DNA of 64,000 bases from NCBI RefSeq assembly GCF_947166265.1, contig NZ_CAMVDO010000003.1, forward strand, positions 154,849 through 218,848, in the 5' to 3' direction. The notes under the pieces are model-generated. The model was not told the DNA's origin and searched no databases. It saw nothing but the letters and a program-made list of their open reading frames with translations. Origin of the DNA: an uncultured Fibrobacter sp. (GTDB lineage Bacteria > Fibrobacterota > Fibrobacteria > Fibrobacterales > Fibrobacteraceae). The translations under genes and the position numbers were made by a program. This document shows positions 62,168 through 64,000 of the stretch, in pieces (within the stretch, counting starts at the first letter, position 1; each line of letters begins with the position of its first letter).

Positions 62168-63832
62168 ATGGCTGACAATCTGTCCGTCCTCGGCAAGGCC
62201 CGCAAGGCCTACCAGCCGAAACTCCCCGCAGCGCTGCGCGACGGCGCTCTCAAGGTTACTCTCAACAAGGGTAAGGCAACCGAATCCGTCCGCGACCAGG
62301 CCAAGATCAAGGCTCTGTTCCCGAACACCTACGGTGCACCGTACATCTCCATGAAGAAGGCTACCAAGGCTGCTGCCGGTAAGGCACTCAACGTGGGCGT
62401 CGTTCTGTCCGGTGGCCAGGCTCCTGGTGGACACAACGTGATTGCGGGTATCTTCGACGGTATCAAGAGCATCAGCAAGAATTCCAAGCTCCTCGGCTTC
62501 CTCGGCGGTCCGTCTGGCCTCGAAAACGGCAAGTTCATCGTGATCAACGAAAAGATCATGGACTCCTACCGCAACACTGGCGGATTCGACATCATCCAGT
62601 CCGGCCGTACCAAGCTCGAAACTGAAGAACAGTTCAAGAAGTGCATGGCTGTTGCCAAGGCTCAGAAGCTCGACGCTATCGTGATTATCGGTGGTGACGA
62701 CTCCAACACCAACGCTGCTGTTCTCGGTGAATACTTCCAGGCCAACGGCGCAAGCTGCGTGGTTTGCGGCTGCCCGAAGACCATCGACGGCGACCTCAAG
62801 AACGAATACATCGAAACCTCCTTCGGTTTCGACACCGCCGTCAAGACCTATTCCGAACTCATCGGCAACATCATGCGCGATGCCAACTCCGCTCAGAAGT
62901 ACTGGCACTTCATCAAGCTCATGGGCCGTAGCGCTTCTCACATCGCTCTCGAAGCCGCTCTCCAGACCCACCCGAACATCTGCTTGATTTCTGAAGAAGT
63001 CAAGGCCAAGAAGATGAAGCTCAAGCAGGTCATCAAGTACGTTGCAGACATCGTTGCTGCCCGTGCTGCTGACGGCAAGAACTTCGGCGTCTGCCTGATT
63101 CCGGAAGGCCTCCTCGAATTCATCCCGGATGTTGGCGTGCTCATCTCCGAACTCTCTGAAGCCCTCGCCCACCACGAAAAGGAAGTCGAAGGCCTCGACA
63201 CCGCCGCCAAGGTTGAAAAGCTCTGCAACTGGATTTCCAAGGCTTCTGCCGAAGTCCTCAAGAGCCTCCCCTCCACCACTCAGGGCCAGCTGATGCTCGA
63301 CCGCGACAGCCACGGCAACGTGCAGGTTTCCCTCATCGAAACCGAAAAGCTCATCATCGAAATGGTCAAGAAGGACCTCAAGAGCCGCAAGAACTTCAAG
63401 GGCAAGTTCTCTGCCCTCAACCACTTCTTCGGTTACGAAGGCCGTTGCGCCGCTCCGTCGAACTTCGACGCCGACTACTGCTACAGCCTCGGCTTCACCG
63501 CTTCTGTGCTCGCCTTCAACAAGATGAACGGCTACATGAGCTCTGTGCGTGACCTCACGAAGGGCATTGAAAAGTGGACTGCCGGTGGCATTCCTATCAC
63601 CATGATGATGAACATCGAACGTCGTCACGGTGCCGACAAGCCGGTGATCCAGAAGGCTCTCGTTGAACTCGACGGTGCTCCGTTCAAGTTCTTCGCCAAG
63701 AACCGCGAAGTCTGGGCCAAGACTGAATCTTACACCTATCCGGGTCCGATCCAGTACTGGGGTCCGAGCGAAGTCTGTGATGTTACCAACTTTACGATCA
63801 AGCTGGAACGCGGCGCCCTCAAGGTGAAGTAA
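62168..63832 (+). CDS. pfp: Diphosphate-fructose-6-phosphate 1-phosphotransferase
   Basis: Glycolytic enzyme that uses pyrophosphate instead of ATP, reversible. Phosphofructokinase features: SGGQAPGGHNVIAGIFDG, the PPi-type pocket GGDDSNTNAA (Asp where ATP-type enzymes have Gly), PKTIDGDLKN with the catalytic Asp, and MGRSASHIALEAAL. At 554 residues it belongs to the long PPi-dependent group, as in plants and spirochaetes. The promoter-like TTTTCTATATTATT lies upstream and a terminator follows at 63865. Codon use (many AAG, GGT, CTC) suggests high expression. It would be the main phosphofructokinase if no other exists, which this window cannot show. Confidence 0.94.
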   Translation: MADNLSVLGKARKAYQPKLPAALRDGALKVTLNKGKATESVRDQAKIKALFPNTYGAPYISMKKATKAAAGKALNVGVVLSGGQAPGGHNVIAGIFDGIKSISKNSKLLGFLGGPSGLENGKFIVINEKIMDSYRNTGGFDIIQSGRTKLETEEQFKKCMAVAKAQKLDAIVIIGGDDSNTNAAVLGEYFQANGASCVVCGCPKTIDGDLKNEYIETSFGFDTAVKTYSELIGNIMRDANSAQKYWHFIKLMGRSASHIALEAALQTHPNICLISEEVKAKKMKLKQVIKYVADIVAARAADGKNFGVCLIPEGLLEFIPDVGVLISELSEALAHHEKEVEGLDTAAKVEKLCNWISKASAEVLKSLPSTTQGQLMLDRDSHGNVQVSLIETEKLIIEMVKKDLKSRKNFKGKFSALNHFFGYEGRCAAPSNFDADYCYSLGFTASVLAFNKMNGYMSSVRDLTKGIEKWTAGGIPITMMMNIERRHGADKPVIQKALVELDGAPFKFFAKNREVWAKTESYTYPGPIQYWGPSEVCDVTNFTIKLERGALKVK

Positions 63833-63864
63833 GACTTCGTCTTTTAATTCATAAGAATTAAAAA

Positions 63865-63889
63865 GTCCTCGCTTTGCGAGGACCTTTTT
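63865..63889 (+). terminator. Intrinsic terminator of pfp
   Basis: GTCCTCGC, loop TTT, GCGAGGAC, then CTTTTT. An 8-bp stem with a T-run. Confidence 0.88.
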
Positions 63890-63894
63890 CTTAT

Positions 63895-63920
63895 TGTCAT
63901 CCCCGCGAAGGCGGGGATCA
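63895..63920. repeat. Family B palindromic repeat
   Basis: TGTCATCCCCGCGAAG then GCGGGGATCA, a near-perfect palindrome. The reverse complement differs by one base from the in-frame copy in the flavoprotein gene (22974-22998). Confidence 0.7.
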
Positions 63921-63944
63921 TTTATCGTCATAACGATGACGTTC

Positions 63945-64000
63945 CTACACTTTAGGCATCATCACGGTCTTATTGAATTCTTCGGGGGTCGTGAAGGTGG
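63945..64000 (-). CDS. 3' end of a gene cut off by the right edge
   Basis: On the minus strand the frame reads TFTTPEEFNKTVMMPKV and then TAG (63945-63947). It is open to the window edge. Codon use resembles the neighbours. With only 18 codons, the family cannot be recognised, and it may be a chance frame, but the position, convergent to pfp with a terminator and repeat between, suits a real gene end. Confidence 0.5.
   Translation of the reverse strand, partial: TFTTPEEFNKTVMMPKV

Noticed and set aside
62093..63931. A 612-codon open frame opposite pfp
   Set aside because: pfp has clear catalytic motifs on the plus strand; the opposite frame runs through the terminator and repeat (its first residues come from the palindromic element) and has no motifs.

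Overview
The window is a gene-dense chromosomal segment of a Fibrobacter-like bacterium (Fibrobacteres), probably close to F. succinogenes. The evidence is the mix of lineage-typical families: five proteins with the 'Fibrobacter major paralogous' (TIGR02145/FISUMP) domain, two TIGR02171 lipoproteins, one TIGR02147/DUF4423 regulator, a tandem-GH11 xylanase of the XynC type with Ser-rich linkers and a C-terminal sorting-like domain, and many other lipoproteins. All names come from reading the sequence by eye; no database search was possible. I see no rRNA, tRNA, CRISPR array, phage or transposase gene.

Layout. 1-4.7 kb: 3' part of serC, a secreted tandem GH11 xylanase, a lipoprotein and a GerW-like protein. 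4.8-7.5 kb (minus): a lipoprotein, an Fe-S loop protein and psd. 7.6-12.4 kb: a TIGR02147 regulator followed by a lipoprotein gene, divergent from a CotH-like lipoprotein across a DNA dyad. 12.6-16.8 kb: a ParE-type topoisomerase subunit, then a coupled minus-strand cluster (small protein, ybeY, CNNM/CorC). 16.9-22.1 kb: a two-gene unit of a FecR-domain protein and a very large outer-membrane protein with a beta-helix head. 22.2-25.9 kb: a COG2509 flavoprotein, an RluA-family pseudouridine synthase and acetolactate decarboxylase. 26.0-31.8 kb: two tandem TIGR02171 paralogues. 32.0-34.9 kb: pheT and a TerB-like protein. 35.0-43.5 kb: a minus-strand operon of four tandem collagen-like/FISUMP lipoproteins. 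43.9-50.9 kb: dnaX, a SpoIIE-type phosphatase, guaB, a small FISUMP lipoprotein and a Xer recombinase. 51.0-55.0 kb: dnaG, sufC, sufD. 55.1-62.0 kb (minus): a Nif3-like protein, M23 peptidase, lamin-tail protein, barrel-like protein, PAS protein, rhodanese lipoprotein and ribD. 62.2-63.8 kb: PPi-dependent phosphofructokinase. The right edge holds the end of one more minus-strand gene.

Three themes recur. (1) Small palindromic repeats of several families occupy the intergenic spaces, form or bracket terminators, and occur in frame inside three conserved proteins (COG2509 flavoprotein, RluA-like synthase, SufD). (2) A promoter-like motif close to TTTTnTAnATTT precedes many genes; for several (dnaG, dnaX, psd, M23, GerW-like, a lipoprotein) it ends only a few bases before the start codon with no ribosome binding site, suggesting leaderless mRNAs. 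(3) Much coding capacity goes to surface lipoproteins in tandem paralogous sets, with coupled stop/start junctions (TAATG, ATGA) and signs of domain shuffling and gene conversion.
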